From positions 558,001-622,000 of the forward strand of contig JAPDFF010000005.1 in NCBI GenBank assembly GCA_027569505.1: a stretch of 64,000 bases of DNA. The letters are read 5' to 3'. The notes beneath the pieces are model-generated. The model was not told the DNA's origin, ran no database searches, and was given only the letters and a program-made list of their open reading frames with translations. Below are positions 1 through 12,759 of this stretch, piece after piece (position 1 is the first letter of the stretch; each line of letters begins with the position of its first letter). This stretch comes from Chloridium humicola. Taxonomy: Eukaryota > Ascomycota > Sordariomycetes > Chaetosphaeriales > Chaetosphaeriaceae. A program made the translations under genes and the position numbers.

Positions 1-285
1 CCCGCTCGGCTTTCCTCGAGCCTGTCGCTGCAAACCGAGGTAATTGCTGCAAATCCATGACTTCAAAGTGAAATTTAGCAGTTCCGGGGCTCAGGGGAAA
101 CCACCCAGTCATCACCAAAGAACCAGTAAACCAAAGCTTGCGCAAGCGCTCGCGTATATACATTGCCCAAAATATGTACAGCAGAACTAGAAATACGTAC
201 AACGAACAATCCACACTCCAACAGCCTCCCCAAACCCCATGATTCCCTCCACAACCCCCTCTCTCAACCCTCCCTCTCCCAACAC

Positions 286-2969
286 TCACAGACACTGCGA
301 ATACCAATCATTCTGCTTCGTGCACACCCACGGCGCAACACACTGCGTCGGTCCCGTCCACGCCGCACCCCCACACTGCTGCCACTGCTGCGCCAACGCC
401 GTGGCCGTAGCAGCAGGTGCCGAGCTGGTGGAAGTTGAGCTCTTGATCGTCGAAGTATTCGTCGTAGTGCTCTTCACCGACGTCGACGACGACGACGAGG
501 TAACCTTCACAGTCGACGTCGCCATGGTCGTCGGCACGCTGGTGCTAGTCTTGGTCGCGGTCGACGAGGGCACAGCCGAGGACGAGCTCGGGCCGCTACC
601 GCCACCGGGAACTGACACCTTCGCGTAAAAGACACCGCGCCCGTTGGTGCCGACGTAGACTTGACCGGCGACGTTGCCGCTGCCGACGACGCGGTTCGCG
701 CCCATGGCGCCAAAGCCCGTGCTGCCTTGGATGTCGACCCAGGACGCGCCGTTGTCGGAGGTGGCATACAGCTTGTTGCCGGCCGCGCCGGCGCCAAAGG
801 CGTACAGGTTCCAGGCGGCGGCGTCGCCCTTGCCGAAGGCGATATGCTCCGTCTTGGTGAGGGTACCAGCCTTGGTAAATGTGACGCCGAAATCAGTGCT
901 GCGGAATAGGCCCGCGTCGGTGCTGACCCAAACCTCGCCGGCGACGGTGGGGTGTGCGGTGATATCCTTGACGGCTGTGACGTCGCTGGGGAAAGCGGAG
1001 GCGACTTTGGTGAAGGTGGAGCCGGTGTCGGTGCTGCGATAGAAGGCGGCGCCGGAGCCGGCGTAGAAGACGGTGTTGTCGCGCTTGTCGGAGGCGATGG
1101 CGGCGCCGGAGGGGACGGAGGCGACGGCGGTGAAGGTGCCTTGGTGCTGAGAGCGGAGGACGCCCGCGTTGCCGGAGGACCAGACGATGGTGTCGGCGTC
1201 GGCCGAGTAGGCGAGGGTGCCGCTGTTCTTGGTGTTGTCGGTGCCGTAGTGGATGTTCCAGGTGCGGCCGCCGTCGGTGGACATGGCGACCTGAGGGGCG
1301 CCGGCGGTGTTGCCGACGCGGATGACGTTCTCGGGCTTGTTGCCGGCGTAGTCTGAGAGTGTTAGCACATGAGGTATATTTTGGCTAAGTGATACTCACC
1401 AACATCCGTGGAGCTGGTCCACATGGGGGTCATCCAAGGGGTTTTGGGGGAGGTGCCAAGGTCGCTGCTGCTGCGGAAGGTGAAGCCGCAGTCATCGCCA
1501 ACGGCAGCCAGAAGCTCGGAGCCACCAGGGGGCGAGGCAAGGCCCAGGACAGCCATCTCTTCAATACCAACAGCCAGGGACGAGATGGAGACGTTGCGGA
1601 CAGCGGTATCCCATTTTGTCAGGTCACGGCCACCGTAAAGAGTCAGGCCCGTTCCGTACAGCCAATGGTCGCTGTCCAGAGGGTCAATCTCGAGGGCTTC
1701 GATCATCCAGCCCAGGCGCTTTGTGTCAACAGAAATGAAACCGGCGTTGATCCAGGGAGCATTGTCGGTCTGTGAGGTCAGCTAAAGTCGTTCAGCTGGG
1801 CTTTGCAGACACGTACATTCATGCTGTAGTACCAGTTCTGGCTCGGGTACGAAGTCCACTCCCAGATTTTGGACCAGGTGGCGCCCGAGTCGGTCGACCT
1901 GAAGAACTGGGCGTCTGGCCACCACGAGTTCAGGGTGGCGACCATAATAGTGCCAGGCTTCTGAATATCCACACCGAGACCGCCAAACCCGAAGTACAGG
2001 TCGCTCCCGGATGCCGGGGTGATGTCCTTCCAGGTGCCGGCGGTGATGTCGTAGCGGTACACAGCGCCAGCGGTGCCATCATACGGGCCAGCGCCATCGC
2101 TGTAGGTGAGGTACAGGGCCTTCTCGGTGGGCTGGAGCTTGCACTTGTGGGGGAAGTACTTCTTGGGCTGGCCGGGGATGGCTGACCACGTGGCGCCGGC
2201 GTCGTTCGAGACGTAAACCGAGGCCGTGATGTTGTCGGCGGTACCGACAAAGATGCGCGAGGTGGCGCCGTTGGTGACCGCGGACGTCGAGTCGAAGGTA
2301 ACGAAGGTCAGGCCAATAATGTCGCCGTTGTATCCACCGACGTCCTTGGGGTCGGGGATGAAGGTGCCCGGGTTGGTGAAGGAAGAAACCTTGGCCCAGG
2401 TCGCGCCGCCGTCTGTGCTCTTCCACAGGCCGTTGCCACTGCGGGCTCCAAAGTAGAGAACCTTGGAGTTGTTGGGGTCCACGGCCAGCCTCTCGCCCAT
2501 ACCGCGGCCGGGCATGTTGCCGCCGACCTTGAAGGGGAGGTCGGTCACGGCCCAGGTGGCTCCCTTGTCGGAACTGCGGATGATGGCGCCGGGGTTCGGG
2601 TCCCAGCTGTTGGTGTACATGCCGGTGGCGGCAAAGACCTTGTTGGCATCTTGCGGGTCGACGGCGACAGCATCGATGCCCCAGTGGCCCCTATTCGTGT
2701 GAGTAAGTGCAGTGCCATTGAGTCTTCAAACTGTCTTACCATCTCTCATCAGTGTTGATGTTGTCCGTGATAGCTGTCCACGAGTCGTCGGCATTCAGCC
2801 TGTAAAGACCACCGATGTCTGTCCGGGCATAGGCGACGCCCTTGACCTTGGGGTGGAAGACGACACTGGGAACGAAGCCGCCGCCGCCGCCAATGTTGAC
2901 GTTTTTCCAGGTGGCCGCGGTGACAGGGGCCACCACGGCGAGAATAAGCTGCAACGCGGATTGCCTCAT
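286..2969 (-). CDS. GH74 xyloglucanase with C-terminal CBM1 (4 exons)
   Basis: Secreted endo-acting xyloglucan hydrolase. Exons on the complement: 2969-2740, 2690-1817, 1769-1400 and 1352-286; all introns are GT-AG of 47-49 nt and the join gives 846 aa. I chose the ATG at 2969, not the upstream one at 3011, because it starts a typical signal peptide ending near residue 18. The N-terminal motif ARTDIGG (Asp about residue 51) and AAVGDDCGF (Asp about 460) match the two catalytic-Asp regions of GH74. Repeated SxDxGxTW-like blades fit the tandem seven-bladed propellers. A Ser/Thr-rich linker leads to a complete CBM1 of about 36 residues at the C-terminus, with its four Cys and the WYSQCL ending. 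The gene is divergent from the GH2 beta-galactosidase. Family assignment is firm; endo versus chain-end-specific action cannot be told here. Confidence 0.93.
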
Positions 2970-3989
2970 GGTAAAGGCACACGCGAAATGTCGTTGCGGT
3001 TGGATGCACAAGCGGCAGAGCCTCAGAACGCAGGGCCGGCAAGGGAGGCATCATGGATGATATACCGCAGGGCAAGCAAATGCGGTAGCGACTCCTTCGG
3101 GAAGACATCCGAACTCGTAGGTTCCGCAAGCTGCATCTTCCCGGCTTCCCGTTAGCACCGCTCAGGAGGCAGCCCCAGACGGCGGGGTGTTGTGAGAGAC
3201 GGCAGAGGTCCCAGACCCATGGTTCGAGCTGGGTCTCGGCAAAAGTCCATCAGCCAAGGACTCGCAAGCATATCTCCGAGTCGGTAGTGGGCGGTATGAG
3301 ACCTGAGGAAGTTTGCGGAGCCATATCCGCCAGCCGGTCCCGCGATTCCGTGGATGCGACGTCGTTTGGGAGGGGGTGGAAGATGTGCTTCCGCGTTTGA
3401 AGTCTAGATTCGGGGTTACTGTGGGGGGAATTGAACAGAAGCCAGGTATCAATCAGGCTCAAATTTAGGTCTTCTAGTATGCCAGTGGGCATATACTACA
3501 TATCGTATGTCCACGATCAACACCAACAAGACGCCACCACTTTTTGTGGTTGCTCGAGTTCGATGTTTGGTCGGAAGCAAGGAGTGAGATGCCGTTGACG
3601 TTGTGACAAAGGTGTGGGGTAAGTGTGGGGAAGGCGGATGCACCTTTCTTGGCGAAGTTGAGGTTGCACCATTAGAGATGACAGGGGCAGCTGATGTTCG
3701 AAGCCCCACATTTCCAATTGCTGTGATCCAAACCTGTTTCGCAACCCCAACTTCTTCCCCAATTGCGAAATGCGGGGGCGGACAGCTGACCGTCATTCAC
3801 CTCCAGCTTTGTTGCTTGTGACCTTCCAGCTTCCTTGTGACCATCTATCGATATCTGTGTTCAAATATTGGTCCTCACCTCAATTACCAACCTGTATGAC
3901 TTCTAAAGCACCACGACCCCCGATTTTTTACTCTTTCCCGGCGCTGTGATCTTCTGTTGATTGAGTGATTCGAGTTCAACCTCCCGACA
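2970..3989. promoter_or_regulatory. Shared divergent upstream region of the GH74 and GH2 genes
   Basis: About 1,020 nt lie between the two start codons. Only short overlapping ORFs occur, none with a recognisable domain. The position implies a bidirectional regulatory region for two carbohydrate-active enzymes; no specific binding sites were assigned. Confidence 0.5.
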
Positions 3990-6900
3990 ATGCCCTTCCC
4001 GGCAATTGCTTCGATGTTTCGAGGAAACGGAGCCTCCGCCCCGTCAGGACAATCCCCCGCCCCTGGTGGCACTGGTGCAACTGATGCAACGGACTCCTCC
4101 CGCCCGTTCCCTCCGGAGACGCCAGACTGGAACAACCTGAAGGTCCTCCATCGGAACACCCTCCCGCCGCGAGCCCACTTCTTCCTGTACGATGACCCCG
4201 ACGCCGCATTACGGCGCGACCTGTCGGCCTCCAAGAGCAAGCTCCTCTCTGGCACGTGGCGCTTCCACCTATCTAAATCGCCCTTTGAGGGACCCGTCGA
4301 TTTCCACCAGCACACGATCGAAGAATTGCACAATGGAGGAGAGCGTGCCTTCGATGGGCAGATCCAAGTCCCGGGCATGTGGCAACTGCAGGGATATGGA
4401 AAAGGGCCGCAGTATACCAACATCAACTTCCCCTTTCCCGTTGATCCGCCCCGCGTCCCAATCGATGACAACGAATGCGGCCGTTATGTGACGCGCTTCT
4501 CCATTCCCCCAAAAGCCAAAGACCACCAGATCAGACTGCGCTTTGAGGGTGTTGACTCTGCCTTTTCTCTCTGGGTCAACCACTGCAAAGTCGGCTATTC
4601 CCAGGGCTCCAGGAATCCCAGTGAATTTGACATCACTCCCTTTGTCCACTTTTCAGGTATCAACTACCTTCATGTCGAGGTTTACCAGCGCTGTGATGGC
4701 ACTTACATCGAGGATCAGGTTTGTTTTCTTTCTACCACCTGCCCTGACGTCGCGCTCACTCCCCGCAGGACCAGTGGTGGTTGAGTGGCATCTTCCGCGA
4801 TGTATGGCTGCACTACTTCCCAAATAAACGTATCGAGGACTTCCACGTTCAAACTGTCCTGGACCGCGACTACAAAGACGCGAAATTGGTCGTCGACCTC
4901 AAGCTGAACTGCTCCGCCGAAATCAAACTGAGCCTCCGCGACGAGGACGGGACGGAGGTCGCCACCCGCACCAAGAAAGGGCATGGCTCAATCCACTTCG
5001 ACGTCCCAGTCAAGAGCCCCCACAAATGGACCGCCGAGACGCCGTACCTCTACCAGCTGCTGCTCGAGATGCCTGGCTGTGCTGTTGAGGAAAGGGTGGG
5101 CTTCCGTCAAACCGAGCTCATCGACGGCGTTTTCTGTGTCAACGGCAAGCCTGTCAAGTTGAGGGGCGTTAACAGGCACGAACATCACCCCGACCACGGA
5201 CGTGCCGTGCCGTTTGAGTTTATGAAGAAAGACTTGATCAGTATGAAGCAGCACAACGTCAACGCCATTAGAACGTCTCATTACATCAATGACTACAGGC
5301 TGTACGAGCTTGCTGATGAATTGGGCCTGTGGATCTTGGACGAGTGGTGAGCTTCATTCATGACTTACTTCGACAGGAAAATAGCTAACGTTGCTTCAGC
5401 GACCTCGAATGCCATGGCCTGTTTGTGGTGGGCGGCAACGGCAACGCCTTTGCGTCTGACAACCCCGAGTGGGAGGAGGCGTACATCGACCGCGCTCGCC
5501 AAATGGTGATGCGCGATTTCAACCGCCCCAGCATTATCCTGTGGTCCCTCGGCAACGAAGCCGGCTATGGCCGAAACCATGCAGCAATGTACAAATACAT
5601 CAAGAGCATTGACCAGAGCCGTTTAATCCACTACGAAGGCGACTGGCATGCACAGACTGCGGATATCTACAGCAGGATGTATCACTCGATCTACGACACA
5701 GAAGCGTACGCCAAGGACCGCAACTGGACCAAGCCGCTCGTTCTTTGCGAGTTTATTCATGCCATGGGCAACGGGCCTGGGGCTATCAAGGAATACATTG
5801 AGTTGTTTTACAGGTATCCTCGCCTCATGGGTGGTTTTGTGTGGGAGTGGGCGAACCATGTAAGTGACGACATGTCCGCTACTGGCTGATATTATGTTAA
5901 CCTCGCAACCTTAGGGCCTGAGGACAAAGACAAAGGACGGCAGAGAATACATGGGATATGGTGGTGACTTTGGCGACGACCCCAACGACTACAACTTTGT
6001 TCTAGACGGGCTGAACTTCTCGAACCACACGCCCACTCCCGGTCTTCTCGAGTACAAGAAAGCCATCGAGCCGGTTCAGGTGCTCGGCATAGAGAAGGGA
6101 AACAAAGTGCGCATCGTCAACCGCTACGACTTTCTCACCCTCGAGCATTTGACATGCCGCTGGTCGATCATCTCTGCAAGCTCGCATGGTGCATCCCATA
6201 AGAGTGGGACGGTGCAGATGAGGCGAGGTAAGCGTGCCTTGTTTTGCCTACAAGTTCTTTATCTCACTCTTTTCAGATGTCAAGCCCCATGCCGAGGATG
6301 TTTTGCACATCCCGGGTATTGAGGATAACCACGCAGCCGACACGCACCTTAATCTGGAGTTTTGCCTCGCAAATGATACCAACTGGGCCAAGGCCAACCA
6401 CATCATCGCAACCGGCCAGATCCAACTCACCGCACCCACTAAGCTCCAACTCCTCCGCAACCCCACCACCCCCCAACCTCACGCGGAAATCACCTCCCTC
6501 CCCTCCACCACCACCCCAATCCTCTCCATCACCAGCCCCCACAACCGGTGGCTCTTCTCCCTTTCTCTTGGCGCCCTCATCAGCTGGGAACGCTCCCGTC
6601 CCAACACCTCCCCAATCACCTTCACCCCCAACCTCCTCACCTCCCCCCTCCTCTTCTCCCTCTACCGCGCCCAAACCGACAACGACCGCGGCTGCGACTT
6701 CGGCCGCAACTGGCGCGACCGCCGCCTACACCAAGCCGTCCAACACCCCCTGCAAACCACCTGGTCCGCCAACCCCGCGGCAGGCACCATCGAAGTCACC
6801 GCCACCTCCCGGATCGCCCCGCCGGTGCTGAACTGGGCGTTGGAAGTGACCGCGACGTATATCTTTACCGGGGAGCAAGTGCTGGTAAAGGCGAGGGTGA

Positions 6901-7397
6901 AGCCAACGGGGGAGTTGGTGCCGAGGGCGTGGGGGCGGTTGGGGCTGGTGATGGGCGTGAGGGGGTGTGAGAGGGTGAGGTGGTTTGGGAGGGGGCCGGG
7001 GGAGGGGTATAGGGATAAGAAGATGAGTCAGTTGGTGGGGGGGTGGGAGAGGGAGGTCGGGGGGATGGGGACGGAATATGAGTTTCCGCAGGAGAATGGG
7101 AATAGGGTGGATGTGCGGTGGGTGGAGTTGTTGGGGAAGGGGGAGGGGGAGGCGGTGTTGACGGCGAGGTGGGGGGATTTTGAGGGGGCGAGTTTCTCGG
7201 TATTGCCGTATACTGCGAAGGACTTGGATGAGGCGAAGCATCCGTTTGAGTTGCATGAAAGGAAGAGGGAGGATAGTGTGGTGCATTTGGATTGGTATCA
7301 TCATGGCTTGGGGACGGGGTCATGTGGGCCCGAGACGCTGGAGGAGTATACGCTGCATGCGTGGAAGGAGTATGATGTTGACGTGTTGTTGGAATAG
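3990..7397 (+). CDS. LacZ-type GH2 beta-galactosidase (5 exons)
   Basis: Hydrolyses beta-galactosides; no signal peptide is seen, so it is probably cytosolic. Exons: 3990-4718, 4769-5346, 5400-5859, 5915-6227 and 6277-7397, joining in phase to 1066 aa, close to the usual ~1,020-1,050 aa. Domain order is sugar-binding jelly roll, immunoglobulin-like domain, TIM barrel and C-terminal beta-galactosidase small-chain domain (TDNDRGCDFGRNW). The acid/base Glu sits in SLGNEAGYG (about residue 489) and the nucleophile Glu in LCEFIHAMGN (about 553). The last exon is compositionally split: C-rich codons to about 6800, then very G-rich codons to the stop. The divergent GH74 neighbour suggests a link to galactosylated xyloglucan breakdown, but that is inference. 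Confidence 0.94.
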
Positions 7398-9067
7398 GGG
7401 TAGGTGAGCTTGGATTGGAGTTACGGTTGTTCTGCGTTTGATGTCTTGAAAGATAAGACGGGTGGCATGGCACCTGTGTTGTTTGTTGGAGGGATGGAGC
7501 CTGAGAAACGGCGAGCTATGATCTCAAGGATTTAACAAACAAGACTCTTACACGTCAGCTGTGAGTTAAATAGCATATTGCACTCATTTTACTCTGACTC
7601 CCTTTGTAAATGTCGGCCACTTTTGGTGTTCTGACTCTTCCGGGTTGTGATGTGTGCGATGAGTGTCCACTGACCCCTGTCAGGGGTAAGGGGCAGCATC
7701 AAAAAACATACCTGGGAAGCAAAGAGCAGGCTTGCCATCCAGCCACTAATTATGTTTGTCGCTTGTCTTTAAACATTCATTCTATTTGCCATTTGTCTTC
7801 CGACCCAAAACTCGAGAATCTTTTTTGTGATTGGGTGTTGTTGGTTGGTTACCTAGTGAGTGAGTGGAGTCATGCCCCTGACTCAGGGGTAAGTAAACAT
7901 TGCCCCTATTTTAACCCGGCGCTGTGAACGTGTTGGGGAGGTGAGAATCATTCACCGTCGCAATGACCGTCTGGGCCAATGCTTTGGCAAAACAGTCGAG
8001 CGGCATTATATACTTGTTATTACTTCTACTACCACCGGCCACACCAAGATCTGGGGGCCATCACAACCGCATTTTGAACCCGTCGTACTGGCTACGTGAC
8101 GGTGGCCAACGACTTGAAGCTCAACTTGAATGGGTTCAACCGTGCTGTTACTCTCGCTGGGCTAGTCAATACGGTCATCAGTATTTGTACCACCACAAAT
8201 GCAGTTATGAACTACAAACTGACGTCTAAATACACCATTACGCAATCTTCACTCGCAGCCAGACCGACACCACCACCGGCATGCGAAGAAGCTGAGCATC
8301 TTTTGTGATGCATCCTTGTCTCTCCTTGCCTGGGAGTGTTGACAACAAACCATCAGAGCTACAGACTTCTAAGTTTTGAAGAACAAGCCCGGTTGCCCGC
8401 TCGCGAAGGCCACCAGAACACTTAGCAGTCGTAAGGCGGCTTTGGCCGGGTGTCATCCTGAGCGGTTGACTTTCTCGCTGCTGGGTATCCAACGTGGCGA
8501 GTACGTAGCAGTGGCAGAGTCACTACCTTTACTATCACCTCCCGCATCGAATACCCCAAATTCTCCTGCCACAACATAGCCGCGATAGTTGGTTGCACCT
8601 TATTGCCCTGTGTGCTTGGCTCAGCCGCTGCTCCAGACACTTTATTGGCTTCACCGATTGAGCAGAACAGCTCAATTCTCCCGCCTTCACCTTGTTGTAC
8701 TCGCTTCTTGAGGGCAGTGGCATGTTTTGCGGTCAACAGCAAGAGTTCTCATCAATATTCCGTCTCAGTAGTCGCGTTGTGTGCCGACAGCCTTTGCCTT
8801 GCCTTTCATCTGAACTTCAACATACTTAGGGTTCTGACCCTCGTTTTCCATGTGATTTTTACTTGTCGTGTCAATGCTGCTGGGATAAGTGCTGCGCTCG
8901 TGAATTGTTTATCTCCAACCTTTCCAGTCTGCTCCTCGAGTCCCCAAAACCATCAAACTCCCAAGTCATCAGCAGGGTTACCTCCCGAGAATTGATTATT
9001 CTACCTCCTTAATTTGCATTTGCTGACATCGACATTTATCCAATTGCAATTATCTCCAATTTTCCAG
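7398..9067. other. Intergenic, no supported gene
   Basis: Only short ORFs occur. A stretch around 8096-8308 reads as a possible gene remnant with no recognisable family. Two short GC palindromes of the form CCCCTG...CAGGGG lie near 7671-7685 and 7874-7888. Confidence 0.5.
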
Positions 9068-10445
9068 ATGGCCGCCGCCGCCGCCGGCATGCTTCTCGCG
9101 AGCAGGTCGGCCTCGCGATCGCCCCAGCGCCCCTCGACAACCTCTCACACTCCAACTGGCACCATTCTTCCTTCTTTCGCCAGTCCGATTCACACGCTTC
9201 CGGCAGATCTTCTCATTGAGATTGCGTCCAATCACCTTCCTAGGGCCAAGAACCTAAATGCCCTCGCTTTCACCTGCAGCGGCTTCTACCTTCTCGTCAA
9301 CCCCATTCTCTCCCAGCACAATCTCAAGAAATAGCGCGGCACCGCCGCCATTTGGACCGCTATGCAAGGCAACATTGCCACACTCAACCGCCTCAAGGAG
9401 TATGGAGCGGACTTCGACGCCATCCACAAGACTCCGGGCTGCAATATCGACCCGCTCTGCGCCGCCATCAGCCTGAATCAGAACGATGCCCTCTGCTGGC
9501 TGTTGGAGAACATGAGCAGCAGCAGGGCTAAGAATAACGCCCCTATGTTTGCCATAAGTGTGGGCGATCTCCTCGTCTGTCACATCTTGAAACACTATGG
9601 CGTGTCTTTTCAGGTAACAGGGTGGCCTCGGACTGAAGAAGTTGGTTCGGAAAGCATTCAGGAACGACAATGTGAATATCTTGGGAGCTCTTACATTCTG
9701 CTACGCGGTGGATAAACTTGCTCTCGCCGTTCAGGAGATCGACATTGGGGTTCCCGTTATCGGAAAGATGAAGGCACTCCTTTCGACCGACAGGGGTGTT
9801 AGGCTCGGGAAGAAGCCCGAGTAGACAGCCTCGGTGCCCTGTAAAGGAACGAAGGCGGTGGAAAATCAGTGTTGTCTTGCTAGGCTGAAATTCTACGCTT
9901 GCTCTCGAGACAGTCGGAAGTGGAAGATTGCATTGACATCCAGGTTCTTTTCTTGTCGGTTATATAATTTCGCGCAAATCTTTTTTATTTCTGAATAACT
10001 ACCGTACTGGCATTAGCCAAATTGCCCACAATGACCGGGCTGAGTGGGCGCTCGACCACGCCATGCTGCTCGTCACGGTAACGAAGAAGCCCCTGAGTAG
10101 TTTCTGGGCAACACCAACGCAAAAATCAACAAGTTTGTCTTGTTATATGCGCTCTTCAGGGCTGTTTTAAGCGGGCACATCTGGAACTGCAAGATGTTGA
10201 TGAATTGATGAATGTGGGAGCAAAGTTCCAGGTCTTCGCGAAGGAACAGAAGGTGAAGCTGGCCAAGAGAGCTCTGAAGGGGCATGAGATTCTCGTGCTA
10301 GATGCGCTCGAGCTTTGCCTGCCAAAGGAGGAGGTCGAGCATTTAACCTAGGAGGTCAATAATCTTAAGGAGGCATCGGAGGCGAAAGTCCGGGCGGAGG
10401 ACAACGCCACTACCTCAGGCTACATCGGCCCGTTGTATGGTTGAT
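9068..10445 (+). pseudogene. F-box/ankyrin-repeat-like protein, broken
   Basis: The ATG at 9068 opens an F-box-like segment (LPADLLIEIASNHL, about residues 35-50), followed after a short gap by ankyrin-like text (NIATLNRLKEYGADFDA). An in-frame TAG at 9332-9334 separates the two parts, which share one frame. Near 9612 the reading shifts by one base and continues as KKLVRKAFRNDN... to a stop at 9824. Further coding-like fragments (VDELMNVGAKFQV..., about 10190-10350) follow in yet another frame. Such proteins usually act as variable F-box adaptors in fungi. The nonsense codon plus frameshift make this a decayed copy. An intron could explain the later break but not the TAG. Confidence 0.68.
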
Positions 10446-12755
10446 AAACGGAACTGCTCGGTCAATGGGGCCATGAGGCCAATGGCAAAGGAAGGACAGG
10501 ATCTGCGCGCTCTTTGGGAATGGTCATCCAACCCTTCATAAGTCCTAGAGATTCCGTCTTTTTCCCCTGCAAACTTTGTCTTTCATCACTCCGTTTTGTG
10601 TTTTTTGTACGTTTCAAAGTAGTGCTTACTTCCCTTCTACCCGATAGCCCCGGCCCCTACCAATGTCCCTCTTTTAGGTTCTTTTCCCAGCCCTATTTTC
10701 TTTGCTTCCAAGTGTCGTTTGGAGATGCGCGATACAAGTCTCCCTCCAAACAAGCTTTTGGCAGCCGGAACAACAATGCGTCATGCCCAAGCAACGCTCC
10801 GTACTTAAGTAAGCCGATATATGCGTTTAGTCCAACACGCCCAACCCTCTCCGACCTCGACTTCTACGGGTACTCCCAGCAAATCAAGCTTCTCTCATCA
10901 CCCATCACTAACATGAAAGCTGGCATAACAGTCGAACAGATCCTAAAACTACGGTAGGCCAAGACCTTACCATCACCATCCAGCACCTGCGTCTCAGCAC
11001 ACCACCACCATATGCGCAATGGGCGGGGCCCCCCATCCTCAAGAGACCGAATTTTCCATCATCACGCCAGCCGCCGGTTTGTTTCACTAATGAAGCCAGA
11101 ACGCCGCATCTGAGTCCCGAGCGATGAATATCATTGGCTTTTTTTCTTCAGCATAGGGAGCCTTGAGCATCTAGGCAAGCCATTGCATGACTCAAACTCT
11201 TACAATCCCGAGCCCTGATCCCCCTTGAGGTCAGGGAAAGGTTTAACAATCTCTTTTCCATCACTTCTATATACTTACCTTCTTCAATTCGCGAGTTTCT
11301 CCTCGTCTGCCCAGCATGAGGAAAAGGATGCGGGTCTTCTCGTTCCGATACCGAAAGCAGAACAATTTTGCACCTGTCATGCCGCCTGGCTGTTTACAGA
11401 CACTTGCGGGACCGTCGCCTGCAACGCCGCCCTCACATAATCTTGCAGCCGCCTGTCCCATCCGGTTCCGGTTGCAGGTCTTGGAATTGTTCGTCATCCC
11501 TTTGTTGCCATAATTCGGCGATGTTGAGGGGCCATCGGCAGGCATCGACTTTTCTTTGACAACCTGGAGCGGTATCTTGACGGGTTGGATTGGTACGTGG
11601 TCGACTGTGCCCCTTGAACTCGGCCTCACTCGCCCTAGAGAGAAAGGACCCTTTTTCCTGGGAGAAACTCGAGGAGGAGGATCTCGCCCAACAACCCCTC
11701 CCTCGCTTGCTGAATGCTCAACGCCAACCGGGCTAAGAAACCAAGGATCCAGCCTAGACAGACGCGCCGGGAGTAATTACTACTACAGTGCAATGCAACC
11801 TGCTAGCCGAGTCTTGGGGGAGTTGTGCGGAAGTCTGCGACAGCCGCAATGCTCTTCTCGAGCACAGAAGCTTTTCTATGAGTCCACCTCCACAGCCAGC
11901 GGCAAGAAGGATTGCCACCAAAATGCACGACCACAAAAACGGTCTTCCCTCCGCCGGTGAGCCCGGCACTATCTTTGCTCTTGCTTGCTCAATAAGGAAA
12001 ACTGGGAAGTGAACATCGTCAACCTGGCCGGAACGAGGCCGCCGCCCCATGGGGGCTTGTCAAGTCTGTGGTGGAGAGCCAGACGAGAGACTCTCGGTCC
12101 ATGGGGCCTCACTGGGTGGTTCCAAAACTTAGCTTTTGAGAGCCGCGATCCTCTCCATTTAAACATAATGGATTTTACCATCCTTAGATCCCGCGGTCGC
12201 CTAGGCCTGGATATGGCGGGCGCCTGTGACTTCAGCGAGACATTCGCCAACGCGTCGAACGTGCTGTACAACCGCAGCTTCAAGCCCCGCGCGGTTGGCA
12301 GCGACTTCTTTTACCTACCCGGTCGTCGTCCAGTATCGCGATTCGGGACCAGATCTTTGGTGGCCGGAGCGTGGATAATGGATTAGAGACTCTGTCAATT
12401 CTTCTAGCTCAGGTTGTGCCCAGCAATTGCCACCCGCACAACGCTGTTTTATCGAGATCGTTGGCCAACGGGTAGCTTGCCTGCAACAGGATTCTTGGGC
12501 GCCTGCGCTGCAGCAACTCGTCTTGCTACCTGACACAACCAGAATTTGCCGTTTATTGTACATCCAACCTTAACACAACGCAGTTCCCGAGAACGGCAGG
12601 ACCACAAATGCAGTCAAAACACAAATCCCACAACACAGGACAAGCTGAAGAGGCCACAATGCACACACAGGGTGCTGCAGCTGCCGTTTTCTCTCCAGTA
12701 TACGAGGCCTGACTACCCACAACACCTTAACCTATATATAATACATCATCATGAT
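10446..12755. other. Intergenic, no supported gene
   Basis: No ORF here has a recognisable domain or coding-like continuity. A short segment around 12210-12330 reads plausibly as peptide but is too short to name. Confidence 0.45.
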
Positions 12756-12759
12756 TTCC

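Noticed and set aside
2736..3011. Upstream Met at 3011 as start of the GH74 gene
   Set aside because: The extra 14 residues would bury the signal peptide; the Met at 2969 gives a normal secretion signal.
6726..7473. Long Pro/His-rich minus-strand ORFs opposite the GH2 C-terminus
   Set aside because: They are the complement of the G-rich last exon and have no independent support.
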